Below are positions 34,695 through 43,624 of a stretch of 64,000 nt of DNA, piece by piece; the stretch's first letter is position 1; each line of letters opens with the position of its first letter. The stretch comes from UBA1672 sp050633325 (GTDB lineage Bacteria > Pseudomonadota > Alphaproteobacteria > Micavibrionales > Micavibrionaceae), in assembly GCA_050633325.1 (NCBI GenBank), contig JBOEGH010000008.1, positions 124,001-188,000 of the forward strand, read 5' to 3'. The notes beneath the pieces were generated by a model. The model searched no databases and was not told the origin of the DNA. It saw only the letters and a list, made by a program, of their open reading frames with translations. A program made the position numbers and the translations under genes.

Positions 34695-35534
34695 GTGAGC
34701 AAAACAACTTTTTCTTTTGAATTTTTCCCTCCCAAAACGGAAAAGGCGGCAGATAATCTGTGGGTTGCAGTTGAAGAATTGGTAAAGCTCAACCCTAAAT
34801 TTATGACCGTTACATATGGCGCTGGCGGAACAACTAAAGATGGTACGATTGACACAATTGCGAAGAAAATGGATATGACCGACATTCCTATTGGTTCGCA
34901 TTTAACGTTTTTGAATACTACTAAAGAGGAATTGTACAAATATGTTGATGGCCTTTGGGAAAATGGAGTAAAGCACATTGTCGCATTGCGCGGTGATATG
35001 CCTGATGATTTGCAATGGCCATTAGAGGGTGATGAGAACTATTTCCAATATACTTCTGATTTTGTCGAAGGTTTGTTGGCGCGCCACCCATTTGAAATTT
35101 CAGTTGGTGCGTATCCTGAAAAGCATCCTGATTCTAAAACATTGAATGCAGACGTATATGCATTGCAATTAAAATGTGAAGCCGGAGCTACGCGTGCTTT
35201 GACACAGTTTTTCTTTGATAATGATGTTTATTACAATTTTGTAGATAAATGTGAGAAGTCCGGTATCAAGACACAAATTGCACCAGGATTGTTACCCATT
35301 CATGATTTTAAATCCATGTGTAATTTTGCCAAAAGATGTGAGGCAAATGTACCGCTTTGGCTGCATGAGAAATTTGACGGTTTAGAGGATAAGCCTGAAG
35401 AGGCACGTAAGGTCGCATTGGAATTACTTGTAAATCAAAGCGAAGATCTTGTTAAAAATGGTGTGGATCATATTCATTATTATACACTGAATAAATCCGA
35501 TATTACCAAGCAAGCGGTAGAAGCTATATCATAA
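34695..35534 (+). CDS. metF: 5,10-Methylenetetrahydrofolate reductase
   Basis: FAD enzyme that makes 5-methyltetrahydrofolate for methionine synthesis. The 279-residue product begins MSKTTFSFEFFPPKT, the typical start with the FEFFPP motif, at a GTG codon. Further family features include FMTVTYGAGGTT, HLTFLNTTK, IVALRGDMP and QFFFDNDVYYNF. Length matches bacterial MetF without a regulatory domain. It lies 146 bases before metE on the same strand. A small hairpin (GCCAT/ATGGC, 35566-35580) lies between them but lacks a T tract, so read-through into metE is possible. Confidence 0.96.
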   Translation: MSKTTFSFEFFPPKTEKAADNLWVAVEELVKLNPKFMTVTYGAGGTTKDGTIDTIAKKMDMTDIPIGSHLTFLNTTKEELYKYVDGLWENGVKHIVALRGDMPDDLQWPLEGDENYFQYTSDFVEGLLARHPFEISVGAYPEKHPDSKTLNADVYALQLKCEAGATRALTQFFFDNDVYYNFVDKCEKSGIKTQIAPGLLPIHDFKSMCNFAKRCEANVPLWLHEKFDGLEDKPEEARKVALELLVNQSEDLVKNGVDHIHYYTLNKSDITKQAVEAIS

Positions 35535-35680
35535 CTGGTTTTGGTAATTTTAATTATGTTGTAATGCCATAATATATGGCGTTGCAGCGTGGTTTAGCTA
35601 TATTTATGCTTGATATTTGTTCCTAACCGTTCTATTCCAAAAACGTAAGTAAATTTTTTTAGACTCTCATGGAGGAACAT

Positions 35681-38014
35681 ATGGTTCTGGCAACAAATTT
35701 AGGATTTCCGCGTATTGGTGATATGCGTCAGTTGAAAAAAGCTGTTGAAAGCTATTGGAAGGGCAAAAGCTCTGCCGATGATCTTTTAAATACTGGTAAA
35801 GAATTACGCGCACATAACTGGGCATTACAGAAAAAAGCGGGTCTTGATCACGTACCATCAAATGACTTTTCATTTTATGATCAGGTTCTTGATTTGATTG
35901 CGACTTTGGGTCTTGTGCCGGAGCGTTATGACTGGGACGGTGGTCAAGTAGACCTTGATACATATTTTGCAATGGCACGTGGTGCACAACAAGGTAGTGT
36001 CGATGTTACTGCGATGGAAATGACAAAATGGTATGACACAAACTATCATTACATTGTTCCTGAATTTGAAGAAGGTATGGAGCCTAGCCTTTCAAGCACA
36101 AAAATATTTGATCAATATAAAGAAGCAAAAGACCTTGGTATTGAAACACGTCCTGTTCTTGTCGGTCCTGCAAGTTTCGTATTCTTGGGTAAAGCGCAAT
36201 ATGAAGGCTTTAGCCACGAAGAAACAGTGAAAAAATTGATTCCTGTTTATAATGAGATTTTGGCTAAATTGGCTGATCTTGGTGCGCAGTGGGTTCAAAT
36301 TGATGAGCCGGTATTCGCGCTTGATCTTTGTCCAATTGGGCAAGGCGTTGTTAAGGCCGCTTATGAAGGTCTGAACAAGCCTGAAGGTCTGAAAATTATT
36401 GTCACATCATATTTCGATACTTTACGCGGTAATGCGGATCAGTTCTTTGATCTTCCTGTGGATGCGTTGCACATTGATTTGTGTCGTGGTCCTAACCAAG
36501 CAAATACATCTGCAAATAACGCAGAGGCAGCATTTGATGAAGCACTTGCCAAAATTGGTGATAAGACATTGTCCGTTGGTATCGTTGATGGCCGTAATAT
36601 CTGGAAAAATGATATTAATAAATCTTTGGGTTTCATTGAAAAAGCAGTTGAAAAACTTGGTTCTGACAAAGTGTTTGTTGCAGGATCTTGTTCTTTGCTA
36701 CACACACCTGTTGATCTTGATAGTGAGACGGCTCTTGATGATAAAATCAAAAGCTGGATGGCATACGCAACTCAGAAAGTTTCTGAAATTTCAACAATTG
36801 CTAAAGGTGCAAATGATGGGCGTGATGCAATTTCTTCTGAAATTTCTGCAAGTGATGCAGTTCAGGAAGATCGTCGCACATCAAAGCGTATCCACAATGA
36901 TGCAGTTAAGGAACGCGTTGAGAACATAACGCCTGAAATTACAAATCGTAAATCTACATTTGATCAGCGTCAAAAAGTTCAACATGCGGCGCTAAACTTG
37001 CCATTATATCCGACAACAACAATTGGTTCTTTCCCGCAGACACCTGAAATTCGTAAGGCGCGTTCTGCGTTTAAAAAGGGAACTATTGGTGAAGCTGAAT
37101 ATAAAGAAGCAATGCAATCTGAAATCCGTACAGTTGTTGAATATCAACATAAAGCGGACATTGATGTTCTTGTTCACGGTGAGCCAGAGCGTAATGACAT
37201 GGTTGAATATTTCGGTGAGCAGCTAGACGGATTTACTTTCTCTAAATTTGGTTGGGTACAATCATATGGTTCACGTTGTGTTAAGCCACCAATCATCTAC
37301 GGTGATGTTTCTCGCCCAACTGCAATGACTGTAGAATGGTCGAAATACGCACAAGAGCAAACTGATAAAATTATGAAAGGGATGTTAACAGGCCCGATCA
37401 CAATTCTTCAGTGGTCATTTGTTCGTGACGATCAACCACGCTCGGTTACATCAAAGCAAATTGCATTTGCTATCCGTGATGAGGTTGCAGACTTGGAAGC
37501 AGCAGGCATCAAGATGATCCAAATCGACGAAGCAGCATTCCGTGAAGGTCTTCCACTTCGTAAGGATGACTGGAAAGCGTATCTTGACAATGCGGTTGAA
37601 GATTTCCGTATCACTGCATGTTGTGTAGAAGACGAAACACAGATCCATACGCATATGTGTTACTCTGAATTCAATGACGTTATTGAATCTATTGCGGCAA
37701 TGGACGCGGATGTTATCTCTATTGAGTGTTCACGCTCTCAAATGGAACTTTTAGAAGCATTCGTAGCATTCAAATATCCTAATGAAATTGGGCCGGGTGT
37801 TTATGATATTCATTCACCACGTGTTCCGACAACACAGGAAATGATTGATTTGCTTGAGAAAGCTAAGATCAATTTGGATGAGCGTCAAATCTGGGTTAAC
37901 CCTGATTGTGGTTTGAAAACTCGTGGTTGGCCAGAGGTGGAAACATCACTGACAAACATGGTTGAAGCAGCAAAAGAAATGCGCGCTAAATCAAAAGCAA
38001 GCGCAGCAGCATAA
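35681..38014 (+). CDS. metE: Cobalamin-independent methionine synthase
   Basis: Transfers the methyl group of 5-methyltetrahydropteroyltri-glutamate to homocysteine without vitamin B12. The start at 35681 (MVLATNLGFPRIG) is chosen over the ATG 12 bases upstream because GGAGGA lies directly before it. The 777-residue protein has the two duplicated barrels; in the C-terminal one the zinc ligands are visible in THMCYSEF and NPDCGLKTRGW. TTIGSFPQTPEIRKAR starts the second barrel. A strong terminator follows. With metF upstream this gives a B12-independent methionine route. Confidence 0.97.
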   Translation: MVLATNLGFPRIGDMRQLKKAVESYWKGKSSADDLLNTGKELRAHNWALQKKAGLDHVPSNDFSFYDQVLDLIATLGLVPERYDWDGGQVDLDTYFAMARGAQQGSVDVTAMEMTKWYDTNYHYIVPEFEEGMEPSLSSTKIFDQYKEAKDLGIETRPVLVGPASFVFLGKAQYEGFSHEETVKKLIPVYNEILAKLADLGAQWVQIDEPVFALDLCPIGQGVVKAAYEGLNKPEGLKIIVTSYFDTLRGNADQFFDLPVDALHIDLCRGPNQANTSANNAEAAFDEALAKIGDKTLSVGIVDGRNIWKNDINKSLGFIEKAVEKLGSDKVFVAGSCSLLHTPVDLDSETALDDKIKSWMAYATQKVSEISTIAKGANDGRDAISSEISASDAVQEDRRTSKRIHNDAVKERVENITPEITNRKSTFDQRQKVQHAALNLPLYPTTTIGSFPQTPEIRKARSAFKKGTIGEAEYKEAMQSEIRTVVEYQHKADIDVLVHGEPERNDMVEYFGEQLDGFTFSKFGWVQSYGSRCVKPPIIYGDVSRPTAMTVEWSKYAQEQTDKIMKGMLTGPITILQWSFVRDDQPRSVTSKQIAFAIRDEVADLEAAGIKMIQIDEAAFREGLPLRKDDWKAYLDNAVEDFRITACCVEDETQIHTHMCYSEFNDVIESIAAMDADVISIECSRSQMELLEAFVAFKYPNEIGPGVYDIHSPRVPTTQEMIDLLEKAKINLDERQIWVNPDCGLKTRGWPEVETSLTNMVEAAKEMRAKSKASAAA

Positions 38015-38037
38015 ACCGCACTAAATGGTAAAAATTA

Positions 38038-38070
38038 CAAAAGCCCGTGATGATGTCGCGGGCTTTTTCT
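38038..38070 (+). terminator. Rho-independent terminator after metE
   Basis: AAAAGCCCG and CGGGCTTTTT arms around a short loop, followed by TCTT. Clear intrinsic terminator. Confidence 0.9.
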
Positions 38071-38124
38071 TATTGTGGATTTTCTACGTTAACCTTATCT
38101 AAGGTTACATTTTTATTGGTCTTA

Positions 38125-38490
38125 TTAATGGGTGTATTGATCCAGCATAGAATGTTGTTGATATCCCTCATCTTTCTCGACATAGGCGAATCCTTTGAAT
38201 TCGCTACCTTGGCTGGCTCCCGGGTTGTTCTCAATAAAAGATTCAACAATTTCTATATTTTCTTTCATGGCTTGTAAGCCATCTTTGGAAAGGTCAGGAG
38301 CTTTGCTTAATGCCAACACTGCATTTTTCACATCTTCGGGGATGTCTTTTTGTTCAGTAAAGCTTACTTTTTCGCCATCAAGTGATGTTCCTGATAAGTC
38401 ACTGGATGAATATCTGCTTTGTATTTCTGCGACGGCGCCACTATAAAATAAGGCTTTTAGATCACCGGTTTTAAATTCTTCCGTATTCAT
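38125..38490 (-). CDS. Uncharacterised small acidic protein
   Basis: A 121-residue protein of unknown family, counted from the ATG at 38490, which has AGGTGA 5 bases upstream; the ATG at 38505 has no ribosome binding site. It is acidic, without cysteine, signal peptide or membrane segment. The middle (PEDVKNAVLALSKAPDLSKDGLQAMKENIEIVESF) is predicted helical and the C-terminus (GFAYVEKDEGYQQ) extended. It stands alone between convergent metE and the RsmB-type gene. It may belong with the other soluble acidic orphan proteins of this window, but no sequence similarity to them is evident. Confidence 0.6.
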   Translation of the reverse strand: MNTEEFKTGDLKALFYSGAVAEIQSRYSSSDLSGTSLDGEKVSFTEQKDIPEDVKNAVLALSKAPDLSKDGLQAMKENIEIVESFIENNPGASQGSEFKGFAYVEKDEGYQQHSMLDQYTH

Positions 38491-38595
38491 TTTATCACCT
38501 GACATATATTTTATTTATACACATAATATATATGTGGTTTAGATTTATGTCAATTTAAGCTGCAGTGACCGTGAGGGTGTCAAATCTTCAGTATA

Positions 38596-39942
38596 TTACT
38601 GGTCTTTTGATTGTTTTTCTTCTGTTTCGGCTGGTTCCTCTGATGTTTTGATCGAGGATGCTTTCCTTTGTAGGACAGCAGCAAAGAATCCATCTGTTTG
38701 ATGGCGCTTTGGGGTTAACCGCATGAATGGTGTGCCTAATCCCAGGCTTTCGTCCAAGGGTGCAATCTCAAAATCATCATTATTGGCCAAGAATTTTTCA
38801 ATTTGTTTTTCATTCTCATCAGGCAATAAAGAACATGTCGCATAAACAAGCTTTCCATTTGGCTTAACTGCTTTGGCGACTTTTTCTAATATATCGGCTT
38901 GTATTTCAATAAGATCTGCAAGGGTGGGGCCATAATTACGCCACCGCATATCAGGGTTACGACGCCAAGTACCGGTACCACTGCACGGCACATCCGTAAG
39001 TACAACGTCAAATGTACCTTTTTGGCGTTTTAACCATTTTTTATGACGTGCATCGGATAGTGGGCGCACTTCTATAATATCTGCCAAGCCTGCTTTTTTA
39101 TATCGACGGCGACCTTTTTCAAGTCGTTTTTCATCCAGATCCATTGCAACAACGCGTCCTTTACGCATCATTGCCGCGGCCAGTGCCAATGTCTTACCAC
39201 CACCACCTGCGCAATAGTCCAAAATCTGCATTCCTGGTTGTGCCCCACAAACATGAGCAATCATCTGTGATCCCTCATCTTGAATTTCAATCCATCCTTT
39301 GTTCATGGCCTTAGTTTTTGAAAGATACGCTTTTTCTGTGCAGCGTAACCCCCAAGGTGAATAAGGTGTAACTGTTGTCTCTATACCATCTTTAGCCAAA
39401 GAATTTTGTACATTTTCACGTTCCATCGCAAAAATATTTGCACGAATATCCAGCGTAGCAGATGTCTGCATAGCGCGCATTTCGTCTTTGAAATCATCTT
39501 TGAAATAATCACGAAGGGTATCTTCATATTCTGGTGGGCATTCAACTAAGACGGCCTCATCCATGTCATCTTGATCTATTGTTTGGCCTGAAAGTGCACC
39601 GATAAACTTCTTTTCTTCATCGCTTAACTCTTCTTGTGCATATTGGCTGCCGTCGAATAAGTCACGTAAACGTTTTTCATCTGCATTCTCGCCTAATGCA
39701 AGCCAGAATATAACGCGGTTGCGTGGGGTGTCTTCTGTTTCTAGTTTCTTCAGCCACCAATTAATACGCGCATGATGGCGCGCCATTTCATATACGCGCT
39801 CTGCAATTTCGCGACGGTCTTTTGAACCGATATAGCGGCGATTGCGCATGTAATCCCCGACACAAGAGTCAAGGGGAACGTTGATTCTCTGATCACGTTC
39901 AAGTATTTCAATGGTGGCGTCAATTCGGGATGCAGGTTTCAT
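38596..39942 (-). CDS. RsmB/NOP-family RNA m5C methyltransferase
   Basis: SAM-dependent cytosine-5 methyltransferase, probably acting on 16S rRNA. The 448-residue product has an N-terminal NusB-like region (to about 150) and a Rossmann domain with LDYCAGGGGKTLALAA (SAM binding, about 240-256), TDVPCSGTGTWRRNPDMRW carrying one catalytic Cys and VYATCSLLPDENE carrying the other. The N-terminal NusB-like part fits RsmB. A gene of this family between guaA and guaB is a common alphaproteobacterial neighbourhood, here interrupted by metFE and others. The acidic C-terminal tail (ETEEKQSKDQ) is not conserved. Confidence 0.92.
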   Translation of the reverse strand: MKPASRIDATIEILERDQRINVPLDSCVGDYMRNRRYIGSKDRREIAERVYEMARHHARINWWLKKLETEDTPRNRVIFWLALGENADEKRLRDLFDGSQYAQEELSDEEKKFIGALSGQTIDQDDMDEAVLVECPPEYEDTLRDYFKDDFKDEMRAMQTSATLDIRANIFAMERENVQNSLAKDGIETTVTPYSPWGLRCTEKAYLSKTKAMNKGWIEIQDEGSQMIAHVCGAQPGMQILDYCAGGGGKTLALAAAMMRKGRVVAMDLDEKRLEKGRRRYKKAGLADIIEVRPLSDARHKKWLKRQKGTFDVVLTDVPCSGTGTWRRNPDMRWRNYGPTLADLIEIQADILEKVAKAVKPNGKLVYATCSLLPDENEKQIEKFLANNDDFEIAPLDESLGLGTPFMRLTPKRHQTDGFFAAVLQRKASSIKTSEEPAETEEKQSKDQ

Positions 39943-40026
39943 GGTGGCTACTCATACATGATAAAATCAATTTCTACAATGTTTTAGGAATAAATAATCA
40001 TTTAGTTATTGGTAGAGGTTAAATCT

Positions 40027-40092
40027 ATGCTTTGTGTTATGAATAATCCATATTATAGAATATTGATAAATCAACACGAATATAGCGGTTAA
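40027..40092 (+). CDS. Possible 21-residue leader ORF before the DNA methyltransferase
   Basis: ATG at 40027 follows AGAGGTTAAAT and opens a 21-codon frame ending TAA at 40092, 5 bases before the methyltransferase start. The downstream ATG itself has a weak ribosome binding site, so coupling is conceivable. No similarity evidence supports it; it could easily be chance. Confidence 0.2.
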   Translation: MLCVMNNPYYRILINQHEYSG

Positions 40093-40097
40093 CAGTT

Positions 40098-40754
40098 ATG
40101 ATTTTTCCAACTTATATAGAACTGCCATTTACCAGTGATCATAACGCCCCAATGGGTGCGGATAATTGCGATCAATACCCCGAGAGCTTGGTCAGGTATT
40201 TTTTGGAAAATTATACAAAGGAAGGTGACTGTGTTTTTGATCCTTTCTTAGGGTTTGGCACAACTGCATTTGTCGCAGAAGATATGAAGCGTATCCCATA
40301 TGGTGTAGAGGCAGATGGTGAACGATTCGAATGGGCAGCAGGGCAGATAGAAAATTGGTGTAATGTAAAGCATGGTGATGCCGCGGATATCGGCGCGTAT
40401 GGCTTTTCGAAAATGGATTTTTGTATTACATCCCCACCATATATGTTGCGTGAGGATATGTGGAATCCACTTTATGGTGGTGACCCCGATTATGAAGGTT
40501 ATGACGTTTACCTAACTCGTATGTCATATATTTTCAAAGAAATATCAAAGGTAATGAAAAAGGGTGCTTTGGTTATTGTTCAAGCAGATAATATTCAAGG
40601 TCAGGTTTATACCCCATTGGTTCATGATTTTTATAACCAAATATCAAAATCGTTATCACCACAAGCAGAAATTATAGTTCGTTGGACAGGTGATAAATCT
40701 ATTCATCACAGGAACTATGAGCTAACACATGCTTTGGTTTTCAAAAAACTCTGA
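40098..40754 (+). CDS. Small solitary DNA methyltransferase (N6-adenine or N4-cytosine type)
   Basis: A 218-residue SAM-dependent amino-methyltransferase. Motif I FDPFLGFGTT is at 47-56 and the catalytic motif IV TSPPY at 111-115, in that order, which fits the gamma or N4-cytosine arrangement rather than the beta class. A Ser/Thr-Pro-Pro-Tyr at motif IV favours N4-cytosine, though not decisively. There is no obvious target recognition domain beyond the core, and no restriction endonuclease or specificity gene nearby, so it is solitary. The small size is unusual for a DNA methyltransferase; it might also modify RNA. The N-terminal sequence GADNCDQYPESLVRYFLENYT resembles the entry region of DNA_methylase N4/N6 proteins. 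Confidence 0.8.
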   Translation: MIFPTYIELPFTSDHNAPMGADNCDQYPESLVRYFLENYTKEGDCVFDPFLGFGTTAFVAEDMKRIPYGVEADGERFEWAAGQIENWCNVKHGDAADIGAYGFSKMDFCITSPPYMLREDMWNPLYGGDPDYEGYDVYLTRMSYIFKEISKVMKKGALVIVQADNIQGQVYTPLVHDFYNQISKSLSPQAEIIVRWTGDKSIHHRNYELTHALVFKKL

Positions 40755-40763
40755 TGTAAATCT

Positions 40764-41480
40764 TTATAATATTATTTTGAAAACAAGCAAAATGGCGGAT
40801 AATGCGATTAGTCCTTCGACAAGGATAAAAAACCTATCTTGTGGTATTTTATCATGCAGCTTTTGACCAAGGTAAAGCGCAATCAAGAACCCCGGATAAG
40901 CATAAAGAGAGGTAATAAATAGATCATAGGTTAGAAGGCCTGTGCTAACAGTTCCTATTGCTCTTGGGATATTAGATATCATAAGCATCATTATAATGCT
41001 GGCGCGGAACTGCGATGGAGCGGGTATTTTATCTTTTAAGTGCAGGGTAAATGCGGGCGCACCACCGCCTATCATTGCGTTTAATATTCCGCCTAAAAGC
41101 CCTGATATATGTGCATCTCCCCATTTTATTAATCGGCCTAATGGATCAAAGCTAGTGCGTTTTCTGAGTAAGTGGAGAATAATATATATAACAAGCACCG
41201 CACGCATAACGTCACCGGATACATAATTTAATAAAGTTACGCCAACTACGGCACCAATGATCGCCATGGGCATCATTTTAAATATATGTTGCCATTTAAT
41301 ATCCTTATGAGTTTTGAATATCAGTAATCCCATAGAAAATTGATAAACCATAACCATGGATACTACGCTTTGTACGGGCATGAACAGGCTGAGTATTGGA
41401 ATGCAAATAAGCCCACCGCCAAAGCCAATCAAGCTTTGTGTGAAAAAGGCAAATGCGATTATCAGGCATATAAATATCAT
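40764..41480 (-). CDS. TauE/SafE-family membrane exporter
   Basis: A 238-residue inner-membrane protein with seven or eight helices. Family features are the N-terminal FFTQSLIGFGGGLICIPILSLF and the internal repeat-like GLLGGILNAMIGGGAPAF. Members export sulfite, sulfoacetate or related organosulfur anions, and some affect metal or other ion transport. A convergent-free arrangement places it 75 bases downstream of the His/Asp-rich periplasmic protein gene on the same strand, separated by a terminator, so the two are probably independent units. Specificity is unknown. Confidence 0.9.
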   Translation of the reverse strand: MIFICLIIAFAFFTQSLIGFGGGLICIPILSLFMPVQSVVSMVMVYQFSMGLLIFKTHKDIKWQHIFKMMPMAIIGAVVGVTLLNYVSGDVMRAVLVIYIILHLLRKRTSFDPLGRLIKWGDAHISGLLGGILNAMIGGGAPAFTLHLKDKIPAPSQFRASIIMMLMISNIPRAIGTVSTGLLTYDLFITSLYAYPGFLIALYLGQKLHDKIPQDRFFILVEGLIALSAILLVFKIIL

Positions 41481-41492
41481 GATATAGATTGT

Positions 41493-41526
41493 AAAAAAAC
41501 CGACTAGTAAATGCTAGCCGGTTTCT
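41493..41526 (-). terminator. Terminator between the His-rich gene and TauE/SafE gene
   Basis: Arms AAACCGACTAG and CTAGCCGGTTT with one mismatch and a 6-base loop. On the minus strand the stem is followed by TTTTTT, so it ends the His/Asp-rich gene. It is a reasonable terminator in both directions. Confidence 0.8.
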
Positions 41527-41555
41527 TAATAATATTAAAATACTATCAGTATTTA

Positions 41556-41867
41556 TTAATGATCGTGTCCGTGGTCATCGCCATGGTCATCTGCGTGATC
41601 ATCCGCTTTTTCTTCACCACTTTCATCAGCATCAGCATTGTCATTTGCATGCTCGTCTGCTTTTTCTTCACCTGATTGTGTTTCTGTTGCATTTGCTGCT
41701 TCTGCCACTGCTTCAGTTGCAACACCTTCTGCTGCTTCTGTTGTCGCTTCTACTGCTGCTTTTATCGTTGCTTCAGGAGCTGTAGCAGCATCTTCAGCGA
41801 TTGCTGTAGAAACTAGTGATGGGCTTGCAACCAAGATTGCAGCTAGTGTTAAAAAATATTTTGTCAT
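41556..41867 (-). CDS. Exported Ala/Glu- and His/Asp-rich protein
   Basis: A 103-residue protein with a Sec signal peptide (about residues 1-24, cleavage after AIA). The mature protein starts with an Ala/Glu/Thr-rich helix of imperfect repeats (ATEAAEGVATEAVAEAA) and ends with a dense His/Asp tail (DDHADDHGDDHGHDH). It has no cysteine. The start has an excellent ribosome binding site (AAGGAAA, 5 bases). The tail should bind divalent metals in the periplasm; the role might be metal buffering. The unprocessed sequence is low in complexity, so similarity searches will be unreliable. It resembles in composition, not in sequence order, the cytoplasmic His/Cys-rich protein at 30325-30573. Confidence 0.75.
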   Translation of the reverse strand: MTKYFLTLAAILVASPSLVSTAIAEDAATAPEATIKAAVEATTEAAEGVATEAVAEAANATETQSGEEKADEHANDNADADESGEEKADDHADDHGDDHGHDH

Positions 41868-41949
41868 GATAATTTCCTTATTAGTTATATTTAATTTTTG
41901 TACTTTGCTCTGATTATAAAAATTTGCAAGTAAATTCTACTTATAATAT

Positions 41950-43434
41950 TTATGACTCTGTGCGGTAATTTGGTGCTTCACGCGTTATGGTCACATCATG
42001 TACGTGCGATTCTTTGAATCCTGCGCCAGTCATTCTAATGAATTCCGTTTTGTCGCGCATATCCTTAACAGTTTCACATCCTGTATAACCCATAGATGCA
42101 CGTAGGCCGCCAACCATTTGATGAAGAACATTAGCCACAGGGCCTTTATAAGGTACGCGACCCTCTATTCCTTCCGGAACTAGTTTGTTGCTTTGGTTTA
42201 CATTTCCTTGGAAATATCTGTCCGCCGATCCTTTAACCATTGCCCCGACACTGCCCATACCACGGTATGATTTATATGACCTACCTTGGAATAAAATAAC
42301 TTCTCCCGGTGCTTCATCTGTTCCTGCGAACACTCCGCCCATCATTGCCGCGCTTGCGCCTGCTGCTATTGCTTTGGCAAAGTCACCTGAATATTTAATT
42401 CCGCCATCTGCGATAACTGGTACACCCTTTTTTTCACAGGTGCTTACAACATCCATTATTGCGGTTAATTGTGGTACTCCCACTCCTGCGACAACGCGAG
42501 TTGTACAGATTGATCCCGGCCCTATACCAACTTTAATTGCATTCGCACCTGCTTTTATCAGTGCGTTTGCCGCCTCGGCTGTTGCTACATTCCCTGCCAT
42601 TATTTGTAATTCAGGGTTTTCCTTACGGATTTGAGAAACAGTATCCAATACGGCACGTGAGTGCCCGTGTGCGGTATCAACGACAACAAGGTCAAGTCCT
42701 GCTTGGGCGAGGGCTGCGGCGCGCTGCACACCGTTAATATCGCCAGTACCAACTGCCGCGCCAGCACGTAATCTATCATGAGCATCTTTTGTCGCCATAG
42801 GGAATAGTTTTGATTTTTCTATATCCTTAACGGTCATAAGACCAATGCATTTATCTGAATCATCGACTATTACTAATTTTTCTATGCGATGTTTGTGCAG
42901 TAGTTTCTTGGCTTCTTCCTTTGTGATATCCGCAGTAACCTTCACTAGGTTTTCACGTGTCATAAGTTGCTTTATCGGTTCTTCTGGGTTTTCCGCAAAT
43001 CTAACATCACGGTTTGTCAGTATCCCGACCAGCTCCCCTGTGCTTTCAGTTACAGGAATTCCTGATATTTTATGTTTACTCATCAATTCCCAAGCTTGAG
43101 AAAGTGTAGCGTCAGGATGAATTGTAATAGGATCAAGAACCATTCCTGATTCAAACCTTTTTACTTGGCGAACCAGTTTGGCTTGTTCGTCTATCTCCAT
43201 ATTGCGATGAATAATTCCAAGACCACCATTTTGCGCCATGGCAATTCCCATTTCCGCACCTGTAACGGTGTCCATAGCAGCAGACAATACAGGAATATTA
43301 AGTGAAATCTCTTGGGTAACTTGTGTTGATGTGTTCACTTCGTTTGGCTGAATTTCTGATGCGCCTGGAACCAGTAATACGTCATCAAAAGTCAGTGCTT
43401 CACGAATTTTAGTAGAATCTTTTATACGAGCCAT
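41950..43434 (-). CDS. guaB: IMP dehydrogenase
   Basis: Oxidises IMP to XMP with NAD+, the first committed step to GMP. The 494-residue protein has the TIM barrel split by a pair of CBS domains (about residues 95-215, SKHKISGIPVTESTGELVGILTNRD and LLHKHRIEKLVIVDDSDKCIGLMTVKDI). The catalytic Cys lies in GPGSICTTRVVAGVG and the flap region in GSVGAMVKGSADRYFQ. The start has GGAGA 8 bases upstream. A good promoter is found 48 bases upstream. Together with guaA it completes GMP synthesis. Confidence 0.98.
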   Translation of the reverse strand: MARIKDSTKIREALTFDDVLLVPGASEIQPNEVNTSTQVTQEISLNIPVLSAAMDTVTGAEMGIAMAQNGGLGIIHRNMEIDEQAKLVRQVKRFESGMVLDPITIHPDATLSQAWELMSKHKISGIPVTESTGELVGILTNRDVRFAENPEEPIKQLMTRENLVKVTADITKEEAKKLLHKHRIEKLVIVDDSDKCIGLMTVKDIEKSKLFPMATKDAHDRLRAGAAVGTGDINGVQRAAALAQAGLDLVVVDTAHGHSRAVLDTVSQIRKENPELQIMAGNVATAEAANALIKAGANAIKVGIGPGSICTTRVVAGVGVPQLTAIMDVVSTCEKKGVPVIADGGIKYSGDFAKAIAAGASAAMMGGVFAGTDEAPGEVILFQGRSYKSYRGMGSVGAMVKGSADRYFQGNVNQSNKLVPEGIEGRVPYKGPVANVLHQMVGGLRASMGYTGCETVKDMRDKTEFIRMTGAGFKESHVHDVTITREAPNYRTES

Positions 43435-43481
43435 AATGCAAATCTCCAGCGCTTAATTATATGGGCGAAATTTGCAAGTGA

Positions 43482-43509
43482 GTTATAGCGTGTTTTGTAA
43501 AAATGTAAA
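43482..43509 (-). promoter_or_regulatory. guaB promoter
   Basis: On the minus strand TTTACA (43509-43504) and TATAAC (43487-43482) are separated by 16 bases, about 50 bases before the guaB start. A reasonable sigma-70-type promoter. Confidence 0.6.
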
Positions 43510-43624
43510 GCCTGTAACTTGATGTCATAAATTATTATTTAAAATTTTAACTAATGCTAACGAGTTGTTATGACTCTGTAATGTATCCTTAAGGCCATAC
43601 TAATGAAAAAAAGGATAGGCCTCA

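Noticed and set aside
35566..35580. Terminator between metF and metE
   Set aside because: The GCCAT/ATGGC stem is only 5 bases with no T tract.
40098..40754. Restriction-modification system
   Set aside because: No endonuclease or specificity gene is adjacent; both neighbours are housekeeping or transport genes.
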